A stretch of 10,377 nt of DNA from Candidatus Dadabacteria bacterium (GCA_020054175.1 JAGVLR010000129.1:1-10377), one strand, 5' to 3'. Counted from the stretch's first letter, positions 1 through 6,334 are shown. Program-made: numbers and translations. The notes: generated from the sequence alone by a model not told the origin.

Positions 1-978
1 GAGGAGCTGATGCAGAACGGCGAGAGCAATTATTTGAAGGCCTCTCCCGGCGACATAGGCAAGGCATATAGAATAGAGGACGCCCCGGGTAGATACGTAG
101 TCTTCGCGAAGAATTCCTTCCCGCAGAACCTCACGCTCGAAGGGATTAAGATTGTGCTCGACTGCGCCAACGGCGCGGCTTATAAGGTTTCGCCGACGAT
201 ATTCCAGGAGCTCGGGGCCGACCTCGTAACCATAGGCTCGAACCCCGACGGGAAAAATATAAACACGGACTGCGGGTCTCTCAATCCAGAGCTTTTAAGG
301 AGCCGGGTGCTCGAAACCGGGGCAGACCTCGGCATAGCTCTCGACGGCGACGCCGACAGGGTCATATTCTGCGACGAAACTGGCGATATAGTGGACGGCG
401 ACAAGATAATCGCCGTCTGCGCCGACGAGATGATACGGAACGGGAGCCTGAAAGGCAACGCCGTCGTCACTACGCTCATGAGCAACATGGCGCTCGAGAA
501 TTTCATAAAGGGCAAGGGAGTCGATTTTGTGAGAACGGAAGTCGGCGACAGATACGTATCCGAAGCGATGCGCGCCCGGGGATGCAACCTCGGCGGCGAG
601 CAGTCGGGGCATATTATCTTCCTCGACCACACCACTACAGGCGACGGCACACTCGCGGCGCTTCAGGTGCTGGCGATAATGAAGAGGGAAGAGAGAAAGC
701 TCTCCGAGCTCGCGAGGATAATAGACCTCTACCCGCAGCTTCTTCTAAACGTGAGAATACGGGAGCGTAAAGAGCTCGGCCAGATAAAGAACCTCGACGG
801 TCTCATCCGTTCGAACGAAAACAGGCTTTCCGGAAAGGGGCGTATAAATATCAGGTATTCGGGAACGGAGCCGATATCGAGGGTTATGGTTGAAGGCGAG
901 GACGTTACTCTGATAAAGGAGATAGCCGACGAGCTTGCGGACGCGATACAAAAAGACATAGGAGCGGAAGCGTTATGA
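1..978 (+). CDS. glmM: Phosphoglucosamine mutase, C-terminal part (5' end outside window)
   Basis: GlmM converts glucosamine-6-phosphate to glucosamine-1-phosphate in the cytoplasm, on the route to UDP-GlcNAc, peptidoglycan and LPS. The frame is open from base 1, so the gene enters from the left; about 325 of the usual ~450 residues are present. The N-terminal domain with the catalytic phosphoserine is missing. Three landmarks of the alpha-D-phosphohexomutase family are visible: the Mg-binding loop DGDADR (bases 343-360), the sugar-binding loop GEQSGH (595-612) and the C-terminal phosphate-binding loop RYSGTEP (853-873). The last replaces the more common RPSGTEP. GEQSGH together with the IVLDCANGAAYKV segment favours GlmM over other phosphohexomutases. 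The stop codon overlaps the pdxJ start as ATGA, so the two are very likely co-translated. The internal ATG at base 10 is not the real start. Confidence 0.95.
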   Translation, partial: EELMQNGESNYLKASPGDIGKAYRIEDAPGRYVVFAKNSFPQNLTLEGIKIVLDCANGAAYKVSPTIFQELGADLVTIGSNPDGKNINTDCGSLNPELLRSRVLETGADLGIALDGDADRVIFCDETGDIVDGDKIIAVCADEMIRNGSLKGNAVVTTLMSNMALENFIKGKGVDFVRTEVGDRYVSEAMRARGCNLGGEQSGHIIFLDHTTTGDGTLAALQVLAIMKREERKLSELARIIDLYPQLLLNVRIRERKELGQIKNLDGLIRSNENRLSGKGRINIRYSGTEPISRVMVEGEDVTLIKEIADELADAIQKDIGAEAL

Positions 979-1700
979 CACGGCTTAACGTCAACGTCGA
1001 TCACGTTGCGACTGTACGGCAGGCGAGAGGAGGCATAGAGCCCGATCCCGTGCTGGCCGCTTACATGGCCGAGCTTGCAGGCGCCGAGGGTATAGTAGTG
1101 CATCTCAGGGAAGACAGGCGGCACATACAGGAAAGAGACGTCTGGATACTCAGGGAAACCGTCAAGACGAAGCTTAACCTCGAAATGGCGTCCACGTCTG
1201 CGATGGTAAAAATCGCCGCCGACGTGAAGCCCGACATGGTAACGCTCGTACCCGAAAAAAGGCAGGAGCTGACGACAGAGGGCGGGCTCGACACGGCAGG
1301 GAATCTCAAAGAAATAAAATCCGTCGTAAAGCAGCTTCAAAAGGAAGGGATATTCGTGAGCCTCTTCATCGACCCCGACCCTGCGCAGATAAAAGCCTCC
1401 CTGGCAACGGGAGCCGACATGGTCGAGATCCACACGGGTGCCTATGCCGACGCCCCGGACGAGGCCGGTAAGGATGCGGAGCTTTCCCGCATACAAAAGG
1501 CCGTCAAAAAGGCATACGACTCCGGGCTAAGGGTATCCGCCGGACACGGGCTTAATTATTTCAATGTCGTTCAGATTGCCAAGATAGAAGAAATAGAAGA
1601 GTTAAACATAGGACACAGCATTATTTCAAGAGCCATGACAGCGGGTATGGACCTTGCGGTCAGGGACATGATAGGCCTCATACGCACGGGAAGCCTTTAG
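975..1700 (+). CDS. pdxJ: Pyridoxine 5'-phosphate synthase
   Basis: PdxJ condenses 1-deoxy-D-xylulose 5-phosphate with 3-amino-2-oxopropyl phosphate to give pyridoxine 5'-phosphate, the last ring-forming step of DXP-dependent vitamin B6 synthesis. The 241 residues match the family's usual length and form one TIM barrel. Visible family motifs are LNVNVDHVATVRQARGG (residues 4-20), HLREDRRHI (43-51, active-site His43, Arg45 and His50), NLEMA with the catalytic Glu70, LVPEKRQELTTEGGLD (91-106), SLFIDPD (129-135), EIHTGAYA (151-158) and AGHGLNY with His191. The start is set by the 4-base overlap with glmM and by AGGAG at 960-964, ten bases upstream. In many related bacteria acpS follows pdxJ; here a convergent fur gene follows instead. 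Confidence 0.97.
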   Translation: MTRLNVNVDHVATVRQARGGIEPDPVLAAYMAELAGAEGIVVHLREDRRHIQERDVWILRETVKTKLNLEMASTSAMVKIAADVKPDMVTLVPEKRQELTTEGGLDTAGNLKEIKSVVKQLQKEGIFVSLFIDPDPAQIKASLATGADMVEIHTGAYADAPDEAGKDAELSRIQKAVKKAYDSGLRVSAGHGLNYFNVVQIAKIEEIEELNIGHSIISRAMTAGMDLAVRDMIGLIRTGSL

Positions 1701-1746
1701 GCCCGGGCAAGACCGAGCCCCCTGCCCTTCGCCCACCCGGCTGTTC

Positions 1747-2217
1747 TCAAGCCGTTTTAGCCGCTTTACAGTCGGAGCAAAGGCCGTAAATCTCCAGCTT
1801 GTGGGTCGTAAGCTGGAATTCGTTCAGCTTCGCGATCTGGTTGAGGCAGGACTCGACCTGATTGTTTGCGAACTCGTATATCTTCCCGCACTGGTTGCAT
1901 ATCATGTGGTGGTGGTGCTCCCTTTCGGAACGAACCGGCTCGTAACGTGCCTTTCCGTCGCCGAAATTCCTTTCGGAGGCTATCCCGCACTCCATGAAAA
2001 GCTTGAGGGTTCTGTATACGGTCGCGAAGCCGATGAACGGGTGGCGCTTCTTTATATCTTCATAAAGTTCTTCAACTGTAACATGTTTTCCCATGTAATT
2101 GCTGAAGAATTCATCGAAGATGATATCCCGCTGCTTCGTGGACTTAAGGCGCTTCTTGGCTATATACTCGTTGAAGGTTTTTCTTCTTTCCATTTTCCTT
2201 ATAGCCACAGGAGTCAT
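1747..2217 (-). CDS. fur: Fur-family metal-dependent transcriptional regulator
   Basis: A 156-residue dimeric repressor of the Fur family. An N-terminal winged helix (about residues 14-95) contains the recognition-helix signature ATVYRTL (65-71). The C-terminal dimerisation domain carries the metal sites: HHHH (101-104), C107-x2-C110 and C147-x2-C150 (a four-cysteine structural zinc site), and likely regulatory ligands His45, Glu93, Glu122 and His139. PerR has an aspartate where Glu122 lies, so iron-sensing Fur is more likely than peroxide-sensing PerR; Zur is less likely but not excluded. The start at 2217 is preceded by GGGGAG (2225-2230) with a 7-base spacer; the alternative Met9 lacks such a site. 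The gene converges with pdxJ and diverges from folC. No strong intrinsic terminator lies in the 46-base gap to pdxJ, only 5-bp hairpins without a T-run. Confidence 0.9.
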   Translation of the reverse strand: MTPVAIRKMERRKTFNEYIAKKRLKSTKQRDIIFDEFFSNYMGKHVTVEELYEDIKKRHPFIGFATVYRTLKLFMECGIASERNFGDGKARYEPVRSEREHHHHMICNQCGKIYEFANNQVESCLNQIAKLNEFQLTTHKLEIYGLCSDCKAAKTA

Positions 2218-2236
2218 ATTGTAGCTCCCCGCGAAA

Positions 2237-2253
2237 TTGATTTACGTTATCAA
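2237..2253. promoter_or_regulatory. Inverted repeat TTGAT-N7-ATCAA over the fur start point (candidate Fur operator)
   Basis: Perfect 5-base arms TTGAT (2237-2241) and ATCAA (2249-2253) flank a 7-base spacer, with two more symmetrical A/T pairs outside them. The element abuts the predicted fur -10 box and is centred on the expected transcription start, a usual place for an autorepressor operator. The inner 15 bases match the Fur consensus TGATAATnATTATCA at 10 of 14 scored positions. The region is AT-rich, so chance similarity is possible. Confidence 0.35.
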
Positions 2254-2265
2254 ATTGTATATTAG
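2237..2265 (+). promoter_or_regulatory. Weak candidate promoter toward folC
   Basis: TTGATT (2237-2242) and TATTAG (2260-2265), each 4 of 6 to consensus, are 17 bases apart on the plus strand. It would overlap the fur promoter and operator and give a leader of about 100 bases before folC. No better forward promoter was found in 2218-2376, but this match is weak. Confidence 0.22.
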
Positions 2266-2282
2266 AATGAAGCAAATATCAA
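2254..2282 (-). promoter_or_regulatory. Predicted sigma-70 promoter of fur
   Basis: Read on the minus strand, TTGATA (2277-2282, 5 of 6 to TTGACA) and TACAAT (2254-2259, 5 of 6 to TATAAT) are separated by exactly 17 bases. Transcription would begin near 2247, leaving about 30 bases before the fur ATG, which is enough for the GGGGAG ribosome site. Confidence 0.65.
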
Positions 2283-2323
2283 GAGGTGATTTTTATTAAA
2301 TGGAAATTATTACCATAACGAAA

Positions 2324-2338
2324 TCTCCTGACAGGAGA
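2324..2338. repeat. Perfect 15-base palindrome that contains a Shine-Dalgarno sequence
   Basis: TCTCCTG, a central A, then CAGGAGA form a perfect inverted repeat. As RNA it can fold into a 6-bp stem with a 3-base loop. The right arm holds AGGAG (2333-2337), the strongest ribosome-binding sequence in the folC leader, so folding would hide it. As DNA it could equally be a dimeric-protein operator. Confidence 0.6.
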
Positions 2339-2345
2339 GCGGATT

Positions 2346-2390
2346 ATGATAGACTTCTCTCTGTGGAAACCCTCTTATGACGACAAATGA
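2346..2390 (+). CDS. Possible 14-residue leader ORF overlapping the folC start
   Basis: An ATG at 2346 lies 8 bases after AGGAG (2333-2337) and opens a frame encoding MIDFSLWKPSYDDK, ending in TGA at 2388-2390. It is in a different frame from folC and runs 14 bases past the folC ATG at 2377. It has a better ribosome site than folC itself, so translation of it could set folC expression by coupling or interference. There is no homology evidence; it may be a chance ORF. Confidence 0.28.
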   Translation: MIDFSLWKPSYDDK

Positions 2391-3657
2391 CGCCTATTCC
2401 TACCTGGATTCTCTCGGATTTCACAAGATAAAGCCCGGCCTCGAAAGGATCAAGGGCCTCCTTCGAAGGCTTGGAAACCCGCATGAGAAGGTCCCGGCGG
2501 TAATTGTGGGCGGGACGAACGGCAAGGGCTCGGTGACGTCGGCCATATCGTCGGTTCTCAGGGCGGAAGGCTACCTTACCGGCGACTACACGTCGCCGCA
2601 TCTCATAAACCTCACGGAAAGGATAAAGCTGGGCGGAGAGGAGATAGGTCCGGACGAGCTTGCCGCTCTCATACTCCGCGTAAAGGACGCGTCGGACGCC
2701 GAGGGAGAGTCGCCGAGTTATTTCGAGGTCGTCACAGCCGCCGCTTTCGTATATTTCGCCGAGCGCGGGGCCGACTTCATGGTGCTCGAAGTCGGTATGG
2801 GCGGAAGGTGGGACGCGACGAACGTAACGACTCCGCATGCAGCAGTTATAACCAACGTCTCGAAAGACCACATGGAATATCTCGGCAGCACGATAGCCGC
2901 GATCGCGCTGGAGAAGGCCTGCATAATCAAGCCCGGGGTGCCGGTCGTAACGGCGGCCGGGGGAAGCGCCCTCGGCGTTATCAAGAAATACGCCCGTGAA
3001 ACGGGGTCGCGGATTTACGTCTATGGGAAGGACTATAAATCATCCGGCGGCGGCACTTCGGATTTCACCTACACAGGCAGGGAATGGAAGCTTGGGTGGC
3101 TCTCTTCGAATCTGGCCGGGCCCTACCAGCTCGAAAACCTGTCGACGGCGATTTCCGCGCTCGAGACGCTAAGCCTCGACTGCGGCGTCGCGATAACTGA
3201 AAAAAGTGTGAGGAATGGCATCGCTAATATAAAGTGGCCGGGGCGGCTCGAAACGCTCCGCGAGAACCCGCCTCTCATACTCGACAGCGCACATAACCCC
3301 GGCGGCGGGAAAGCGCTCGCTAACGCGCTCCGAACCCTGTATCCGGGAACGAAGTTCACCTTCCTTCTCGGCATGCTCGACGACAAGCAACACGCCCCGT
3401 TTCTTAGGGAGATAGCGGGCGTAGCAGAAAAGCTCATCATAACGGAAGTCCCGTCATCGAGGGCGGCGCCTGCCGAAAAGCTCCTGGCTGCCGCCTCCAG
3501 ATACCTTCACTGCGAGATCAGGATAATCAAAGACTACGCCTCGGCGTACGAAGAGCTCCTTCGCATGAAGGAGCCCTCCTGCATCGCGGGCTCCGTATAC
3601 CTCGCGGGAGCTATAAGGAAGCTCATCGGGAGCGGCGCGAAAGTCGACGTCCTTTGA
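2377..3657 (+). CDS. folC: Folylpolyglutamate synthase / dihydrofolate synthase
   Basis: An ATP-dependent Mur-ligase-fold enzyme that adds glutamate to dihydropteroate and then to reduced folates, making and retaining folate cofactors in the cytoplasm. The 426-residue length is normal. Visible motifs: KPGLERI (19-25), the P-loop GGTNGKGSV (45-53), YTSPHL (71-76), EVGMGGRWDATN (138-149), NVSKDHMEYLG (160-170), EKACIIKPG (179-187, the Mur-ligase-type region after it), PGRLE (288-292), LDSAHNPGG (302-310) and SVYLAG (406-411). Whether both activities are present cannot be read from sequence alone, but most bacterial FolC proteins are bifunctional. An in-frame stop at 2350 and the match of MTTNDAYSYLDSLG to usual FolC N-termini fix the start at 2377. 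Its own ribosome site is poor (only GGAAA at 2365-2369); see the palindrome and short ORF upstream. Confidence 0.95.
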   Translation: MTTNDAYSYLDSLGFHKIKPGLERIKGLLRRLGNPHEKVPAVIVGGTNGKGSVTSAISSVLRAEGYLTGDYTSPHLINLTERIKLGGEEIGPDELAALILRVKDASDAEGESPSYFEVVTAAAFVYFAERGADFMVLEVGMGGRWDATNVTTPHAAVITNVSKDHMEYLGSTIAAIALEKACIIKPGVPVVTAAGGSALGVIKKYARETGSRIYVYGKDYKSSGGGTSDFTYTGREWKLGWLSSNLAGPYQLENLSTAISALETLSLDCGVAITEKSVRNGIANIKWPGRLETLRENPPLILDSAHNPGGGKALANALRTLYPGTKFTFLLGMLDDKQHAPFLREIAGVAEKLIITEVPSSRAAPAEKLLAAASRYLHCEIRIIKDYASAYEELLRMKEPSCIAGSVYLAGAIRKLIGSGAKVDVL

Positions 3658-3681
3658 GCCGGCCCCATAGTGTGCTACGAT
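3654..3681 (+). promoter_or_regulatory. Candidate promoter for the amidohydrolase gene
   Basis: TTGAGC (3654-3659) overlaps the folC stop. Sixteen bases later comes TACGAT (3676-3681) with the extended -10 dinucleotide TG one base before it. Each hexamer is only 4 of 6. The gene could also be read through from folC, 55 bases upstream. Confidence 0.3.
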
Positions 3682-3712
3682 TTAGCTCATTCTTTTTCGG
3701 AGGCGTCGCCGC

Positions 3713-4747
3713 ATGTCCAGAACAGGCATAGTCATCGATAAGCTCTTCGTCGATCACGATAACGGCATGGGACATCCCGAAACCAGCGAGCGCATACTCG
3801 CGATCGCCGAAATGCTGCGGCACACCGGCATGAGGGACGAGGTCACGATACTAGAGCCCAGGGACGCTACCAAGGAAGAGATAACTCTCGTTCACACGCC
3901 CGAGCATTACGACAAAATGGCGTCGACAAGGGGAAGGCCGCGCGTATTTCTCGACGCCGACACCACGACCAGCCCGGCCTCGTTCGACGCGGCTGTCAGG
4001 GCCGTAGGCGGAATGCTGTCCTCGATAGACGCGATACTCGAAGGTAAACTCGACCGCGCGTTTCCGTTCGTGAGGCCGCCCGGGCACCATGCCGAGTCAG
4101 GCAAGGCCATGGGCTTCTGCCTCTTCAACAACGTCGCCGTGGGCGGCGCTTATCTCACACAGCTGAAAGGCATTGAGCGGGTTCTCATAGTAGACTGGGA
4201 CGTCCACCACGGGAACGGCACCCAGCACATGTTTTACGATAGAAGCGACGTGCTTTACTTTTCGGCGCACCAGTACCCCTTTTACCCCGGCACGGGGGCC
4301 CTCAATGAAACAGGCTCGGGGGACGGCGGGGGATTCAACGTGAACGTTCCGCTCTCCGAAGGCATGGGCGACGCCGAATATATCAAGATATTCTCCGAGA
4401 TACTCGGCCCCGTGATCGAGCAGTATAAGCCCGGATTCATACTCGTCTCTGCCGGGTTCGACACATTCTTCGAAGACCCGCTCGGCGGAATGCGCGTCAC
4501 CCCCGAAGGCTTCGCCCGGCAGGCGAGGTTCATGCTCGACGCCGCGGACAAACATTCCGATGGCAAGATTGCATTTATACTCGAAGGCGGATACAACCTC
4601 GACGGGCTCTGGATTTGTACGAAAGAAGTGCTGGAAGAGCTACTCGACAAGAAACGTACTGATTACGACATTGGCTCACAACCGACGGCGGCCGACGACG
4701 TAATCGAAAAGGTGAAAAAGGAGCACTCCCGGTTCTGGGAGTTTTAG
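3713..4747 (+). CDS. Histone-deacetylase-fold zinc amidohydrolase (class II / AcuC-ApaH-like)
   Basis: A 344-residue, single-domain cytoplasmic member of the arginase/deacetylase superfamily, which removes acetyl groups from amines or lysines. The active site looks intact: GHPE near the N-terminus (20-23), RPPGHHA (121-127) with the His125-His126 charge relay, DWDVHHGNGTQ (161-171) with zinc ligands Asp163 and His165, SAGFD (246-250) with zinc ligand Asp250, and EGGYN (291-295) with the transition-state tyrosine Tyr294. The RPPGHHA and DWDVHHGNGT forms are typical of class II deacetylase homologues. The true substrate cannot be told: acetylpolyamines, acetylated acetyl-CoA synthetase (as for AcuC) or other acetyl-lysine proteins are all possible. 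No acs or acuA neighbour is present. GGAGG at 3699-3703, 9 bases before ATG, supports the start. Confidence 0.9.
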   Translation: MSRTGIVIDKLFVDHDNGMGHPETSERILAIAEMLRHTGMRDEVTILEPRDATKEEITLVHTPEHYDKMASTRGRPRVFLDADTTTSPASFDAAVRAVGGMLSSIDAILEGKLDRAFPFVRPPGHHAESGKAMGFCLFNNVAVGGAYLTQLKGIERVLIVDWDVHHGNGTQHMFYDRSDVLYFSAHQYPFYPGTGALNETGSGDGGGFNVNVPLSEGMGDAEYIKIFSEILGPVIEQYKPGFILVSAGFDTFFEDPLGGMRVTPEGFARQARFMLDAADKHSDGKIAFILEGGYNLDGLWICTKEVLEELLDKKRTDYDIGSQPTAADDVIEKVKKEHSRFWEF

Positions 4748-4752
4748 AGCCG

Positions 4753-5583
4753 CTAGGCCTTCCGGGCCTTTCTTCTGTAGTCCTTGCCTTCCAGGTACAG
4801 AAACTCGCACATCTCGAAGAGCCGCGACGCTATTCTCTCCCCTACTCTCGCCTCTAGTATCTCCGTCGCGTCGCCCTTCTCGCGCGCTATCTCGCGGGTA
4901 ACATAGTTTGTCGTGGCGAGCGTCTGCCGCGAGGCGTTGTAGCGCTTGGATATGAGCTGGTCGAGTATGTTGAGCTCCCACTCGCTGCTCCTCCCCTTCC
5001 CGAGCTCGTCTATGACGAGCACCTCGGCCTCGACGAGCGGCAGTATGACGTCGTTCTCGGGGGTGCCTTCCGAATAGGCCTGCTTAAGCTCGGACAATAG
5101 ATAAAAGAAATCCTTGAACATGCATTTAACGCCGTGCCCGAGGGTCAGCTCGGCGATGGTTCCGACGGCGAGGTGGGTCTTTCCGAGCCCGGACGCCCCC
5201 ATGAGCAAAAACCCCTTCCTGGTCGGAAACTTCTTTACGAACTCTTCCTTGGCATAGATGAGCGCCTTCTGGAGCGACTGGTTCATGGAGCCGGGAGAAA
5301 GCCCGGCATCTACCTGGTGGACGTGAAAATACTTGGCCGGGATGTTGGCCCCGTTGTAGAGCCTGACGTTTCGCCTGACGACTCCGCACGCCGCGCACGA
5401 CGATATTTTGGCGTAACCGTTCTCGTTCCGCCGCATGACGTTGCCGCTGCCTCCGCACCTCTCGCAGTTAATGACGCATTCGCAGAGCACGGCCCGCGCG
5501 TAGTTTCCACTCGTTTTGACGGTGTAACCGGCATAGTGGCATTCTTCGCAACCGGCGGATTTTTTCTTCTCGGAAAGTATCAA
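4753..5583 (-). CDS. DnaC/DnaI-like AAA+ ATPase, probable replicative helicase loader, with N-terminal zinc modules
   Basis: A 276-residue AAA+ protein of the DnaC/DnaI/IstB group, whose members place the DnaB helicase on DNA. The N-terminal ~70 residues carry eight cysteines in two similar units: C12-x2-C15-x18-C34-x-C36 and C40-x2-C43-x19-C63-x2-C66. The second begins with a DnaJ-like CxxCxGxG (CERCGGSG). The ATPase domain follows: Walker A GASGLGKTH (129-137), Walker B VLVIDELG (188-195), sensor-1 TTNY (224-227) and GERIASRL (248-255), the arginine-finger region typical of DnaC/DnaI. IstB of IS21 is less likely because there is no transposase or inverted repeat nearby. The only usable start before the cysteines is TTG at 5583, five bases past the upstream gene's last stop base region with no clear ribosome site, so translation is probably coupled to that gene. 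It converges with the amidohydrolase gene, 5 bases apart. Confidence 0.85.
   Translation of the reverse strand: MILSEKKKSAGCEECHYAGYTVKTSGNYARAVLCECVINCERCGGSGNVMRRNENGYAKISSCAACGVVRRNVRLYNGANIPAKYFHVHQVDAGLSPGSMNQSLQKALIYAKEEFVKKFPTRKGFLLMGASGLGKTHLAVGTIAELTLGHGVKCMFKDFFYLLSELKQAYSEGTPENDVILPLVEAEVLVIDELGKGRSSEWELNILDQLISKRYNASRQTLATTNYVTREIAREKGDATEILEARVGERIASRLFEMCEFLYLEGKDYRRKARKA
4755..4776 (+). terminator. Weak intrinsic terminator-like hairpin after the amidohydrolase gene
   Basis: AGGCC (4755-4759) pairs perfectly with GGCCT (4765-4769) around a 5-base loop, followed by TTCTTCT. It starts 8 bases after the amidohydrolase stop codon and lies inside the last codons of the convergent loader gene. 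A 5-bp stem and interrupted T-run make it marginal. Confidence 0.35.
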
Positions 5584-5587
5584 GCCC

Positions 5588-6238
5588 TTATACCACGCTC
5601 TCTATCGAATATTTTTTGCTCAGTATCTCGTTCCTGAACGATACCAGGCTTTCGGCATATGCCTTTTCGGTCATTAAACGCGCCCTCTCGCCCAGCTTGC
5701 CGCGCGCCTCGGCCTCTATCTTCTCCCGTTCCTTATCCGGCAGGGACGCGAAGAACTCGTCCATCGCTTCGCCTATCAGCCGGGATAACGGAAGCTCATC
5801 GCCGCCCTCCGACTTTAGTATGCGCGCCCTGAGGCCGGAGTAGTATTTCCTTACCGCATCCCTCTTTTCCGACTCGATCAGCCTGCCGAGCCTCTCCGTT
5901 ATCGAAAGCTCCGGATCCGCGCCCCTGCCCGCCTCTGCCTCAGTTACGTCGCCTCTACCGCTGGACGAGCGGTACCCGTATTCCTCCGCGCACGTCTTTA
6001 TGAATTCAGCGCACTGCCTGAGACCCCTTATCGAGCCGCCCGGCATTGCCTTCCGCCCCTTGTCGCCGAAGGCCCGGCTTATGCCCCTCATGACTATCTC
6101 TTCAGGTATTCCGCCGTCCCGCCATCCGCGTATGAGGTCGTAGTCTATGGACGAGAGCATTATCCCCTCGCCCGCGAGCGAGATGAAATATTCTTCAACG
6201 TTTTTTATATAATTTCCCCCCGGGTTCATACCTGGCAT
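5588..6238 (-). CDS. Uncharacterised helical protein, possible DnaD-like partner of the helicase loader
   Basis: I do not recognise a named family with confidence. The 216-residue product has three parts. Residues ~12-85 form a compact region (VEEYFISLAGEGIMLSSIDY, then WRDGGIPEEIVMRGISRAF) that resembles the winged-helix/helical start of DnaD- or replication-initiator-like proteins found beside DnaC-like genes. Residues ~88-108 are a Ser/Gly/Ala/Glu-rich linker. Residues ~110-216 are highly charged and probably helical or coiled. No signal peptide, membrane segment or cysteine cluster is seen. It ends in TAA 4 bases before the TTG start of the loader, so the two are almost surely co-translated and may act together. 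The start is uncertain: ATG at 6238 and ATG at 6229 both lack a good ribosome site. The DnaD suggestion rests on general sequence feel and context only. Confidence 0.6.
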   Translation of the reverse strand: MPGMNPGGNYIKNVEEYFISLAGEGIMLSSIDYDLIRGWRDGGIPEEIVMRGISRAFGDKGRKAMPGGSIRGLRQCAEFIKTCAEEYGYRSSSGRGDVTEAEAGRGADPELSITERLGRLIESEKRDAVRKYYSGLRARILKSEGGDELPLSRLIGEAMDEFFASLPDKEREKIEAEARGKLGERARLMTEKAYAESLVSFRNEILSKKYSIESVV

Positions 6239-6334
6239 AACAATTTTAAACCAATAACGCCTTAACCGGAAGCGGCAAAAATCCGGGAAGCCGCGAACTA
6301 CGCGCTTATGGTAGTTACGGCAGCGCTGAACGGC
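6239..6334 (-). other. Gap between rpe and the downstream gene
   Basis: The 96-base gap holds a perfect 6-bp stem (AACTAC 6296-6301 with GTAGTT 6311-6316, 9-base loop) without a T-run, so no intrinsic terminator is evident. TAAAAT is present on the minus strand just before the downstream ATG but has no fitting -35 box. Readthrough from rpe is the simplest reading. Confidence 0.4.

Noticed and set aside
729..1496. 255-residue open frame on the minus strand across glmM/pdxJ
   Set aside because: It is antisense to two clearly conserved enzymes, straddles their junction, has no recognisable motif, and is explained by high GC with few stop codons.
1703..1740. Terminator between pdxJ and fur
   Set aside because: Only 5-bp GC stems (GGGCA/TGCCC and CCGGG/CCCGG) are present, with no T-run on either strand.
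1801..2265. 154-residue open frame antisense to fur
   Set aside because: The sense strand carries complete Fur metal-binding and DNA-binding motifs with a good promoter and ribosome site; the antisense frame has none.
2287..2301. Second Fur-box-like stretch upstream of fur
   Set aside because: It matches about 9-10 of 14 consensus positions in very AT-rich DNA and lacks the symmetrical arms seen at 2237-2253.
4753..5583. IstB helper ATPase of an IS21-type insertion sequence
   Set aside because: There is no IstA transposase, terminal inverted repeat or target duplication; the partner gene and N-terminal zinc modules fit a helicase loader better.
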